From the NCBI GenBank assembly GCA_964503475.1, contig CAZCZU010000017.1, positions 1 through 51,217 of the forward strand: 51,217 bases of DNA. The letters run 5' to 3'. The notes under the pieces were generated by a model, which did not search any database, was not told the DNA's origin, and saw only the letters and a list, made by a program, of their open reading frames with translations. Both the position numbers and the translations under genes were made by a program. Source of the stretch: CAZCZU01 sp964503475 (GTDB lineage Bacteria > Pseudomonadota > Zetaproteobacteria > Mariprofundales > Mariprofundaceae). Of this stretch, positions 50,526 through 51,217 are shown piece by piece. Each line of letters begins with the position of its first letter. Within the stretch, counting starts at the first letter, position 1.

Positions 50526-50807
50526 GTGATCAGGAGTTTCAAGAATCGCGAGACGGAAAAAGCTTTTCACGGTGAGTTTTCCCGTGGCATTCCTGCCGAT
50601 CTGGTTCGCAGAGTGAAGATGAGACTCGATCGCATTGATGCGGCGGTTGCCCTGGATGATTTAAGGGTGCCGCCATCGCATCATTTGGAAGCGCTGAAAG
50701 GTAATCGAAGAGGGCAACACAGCATTCGCGTCAATGATCAATGGCGTATCTGCTTTGTGTGGGATGATGGCGGAGCATCCGAGGTGGAACTGGTTGATTA
50801 CCATTAG
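50526..50807 (+). CDS. higB: HigB toxin (RelE/ParE superfamily mRNA interferase)
   Basis: 93 residues from a GTG at 50526, matching the normal HigB length; an ATG at 50502 would add eight residues inside the operator. The pattern VIRSFKNRETEKAF, HHLEALKGNRRGQHSIRVNDQWRICFVW and EVELVDYH is typical of HigB. It cuts mRNA on the ribosome. Followed by its antitoxin in the inverted toxin-first order of HigBA systems. Confidence 0.88.
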   Translation: MIRSFKNRETEKAFHGEFSRGIPADLVRRVKMRLDRIDAAVALDDLRVPPSHHLEALKGNRRGQHSIRVNDQWRICFVWDDGGASEVELVDYH

Positions 50808-50840
50808 GGTGTGGGGAAGAGAGAGTTAAAGGAGCTGAAC

Positions 50841-51131
50841 ATGGCTACGAAGGCAGCATTCATTCATCCGGGTGAACACCTGCAGGAGTTCATCGAGGAG
50901 TATGGCATCACGAAGTACAGGCTGGCCCAGATGGCACGCATGAACCCGCAGCGGATCGGTGCGATCGTCAATGGCAAGAGTGCGATTACGGCCAGCACTG
51001 CGATTCGCCTTGGCAAGGTGTTTGGAACGTCTGCGCAGTTCTGGATGAATCTGCAGGCCAGGTACGACCTTGAGGTTGCCGAAGCCAATCATGCCGTCGA
51101 CATTGATGAAATCGAGAGCCTGGCCGCCTAA
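50841..51131 (+). CDS. higA: HigA antitoxin (XRE family)
   Basis: 96 residues; AAAGGAG precedes the ATG at 50841. It begins AAFIHPGEHLQEFIEEYGITKYRLAQ, then helix-turn-helix PQRIGAIVNGKSAITASTAIRLGKVFGTSAQFWMNLQARYDLE, the standard VapI/HigA domain. It neutralises HigB and represses the operon through the palindrome upstream. Bases 51132-51217 after it contain no recognisable gene. Confidence 0.92.
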   Translation: MATKAAFIHPGEHLQEFIEEYGITKYRLAQMARMNPQRIGAIVNGKSAITASTAIRLGKVFGTSAQFWMNLQARYDLEVAEANHAVDIDEIESLAA

Positions 51132-51217
51132 GCGAAGGGGTGGCCCGAAATTAAGTGTTTTTAGTAAACTAATGGGATGGTCCGCCCCGCACCTCTAACG
51201 GCATCGCAATGTGCCAG

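Overview
The window reads as chromosome of a GC-rich, microaerophilic, nitrogen-fixing proteobacterium. No rRNA, tRNA or lineage-diagnostic gene is present, so taxonomy is inference. The order rnfABCDGEH / nifLA / nifB-fdxN-nifO-nifQ resembles the second nif region of Azotobacter and gammaproteobacterial methanotrophs. The fused cbb3 oxidase, the delta-class carbonic anhydrase and the short tightly packed operons would also suit a zetaproteobacterial (Mariprofundus-like) iron oxidiser, which is my best but unproven guess. The nitrogenase structural genes (nifHDK) are not in this window.

Layout. 0.1-7.2 kb: exported delta carbonic anhydrase, an AsmA-like protein, a Na/Pi cotransporter-PhoU protein next to a P-type H+-ATPase, and a small membrane protein. 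7.5-10.6 kb: a cbb3 oxidase in which CcoN, CcoO and the diheme part of CcoP form one 970-residue protein, followed by a separate small membrane anchor. 10.7-21.2 kb: two sensor kinases, an exonuclease-type phosphatase, a phospholipase D-VTT fusion, a response regulator separated from its kinase by one in-frame amber codon, a YfiR-like protein, a TonB receptor and a Ca/Na antiporter. 21.3-27.3 kb: the complete rnf set, which should deliver low-potential electrons to nitrogenase. 27.3-27.6 kb: a divergent control region with two NifA-type upstream activator sequences and a sigma-54 promoter facing each way. 27.6-30.8 kb: nifL and nifA. 30.9-33.9 kb: an AT-rich membrane protein gene, then a TfoX-like / flavodoxin / YihY operon on the other strand.

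33.9-38.1 kb: a NifA/sigma-54 controlled operon of nifB, fdxN, nifO-like, a 2Fe-2S ferredoxin, an FeSII (Shethna II) homologue, a 63-residue Cys-rich small protein and nifQ. These genes cover FeMo-cofactor synthesis (NifB, NifQ, ferredoxins) and oxygen protection (FeSII). A SIR2-like protein and a rhodanese-ankyrin protein (38.7-40.4 kb, minus strand) form a second operon with its own activator site and sigma-54 promoter, so they probably belong to the nitrogen-fixation regulon. Two related intergenic inverted repeats, each about 110 bp, flank the feSII-nifQ segment.

40.5-51.2 kb: ordinary genes. These are a DUF481 outer-membrane protein, a cyclic-nucleotide-binding-domain protein with an AI-2E-family permease, a glycosyltransferase, an HscC-type Hsp70 with its J-domain partner, glutamate racemase, an exported Cys-rich protein, and a HigBA toxin-antitoxin pair with a clear palindromic operator.

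Most assignments come from recognising protein motifs by eye; no database search was run.
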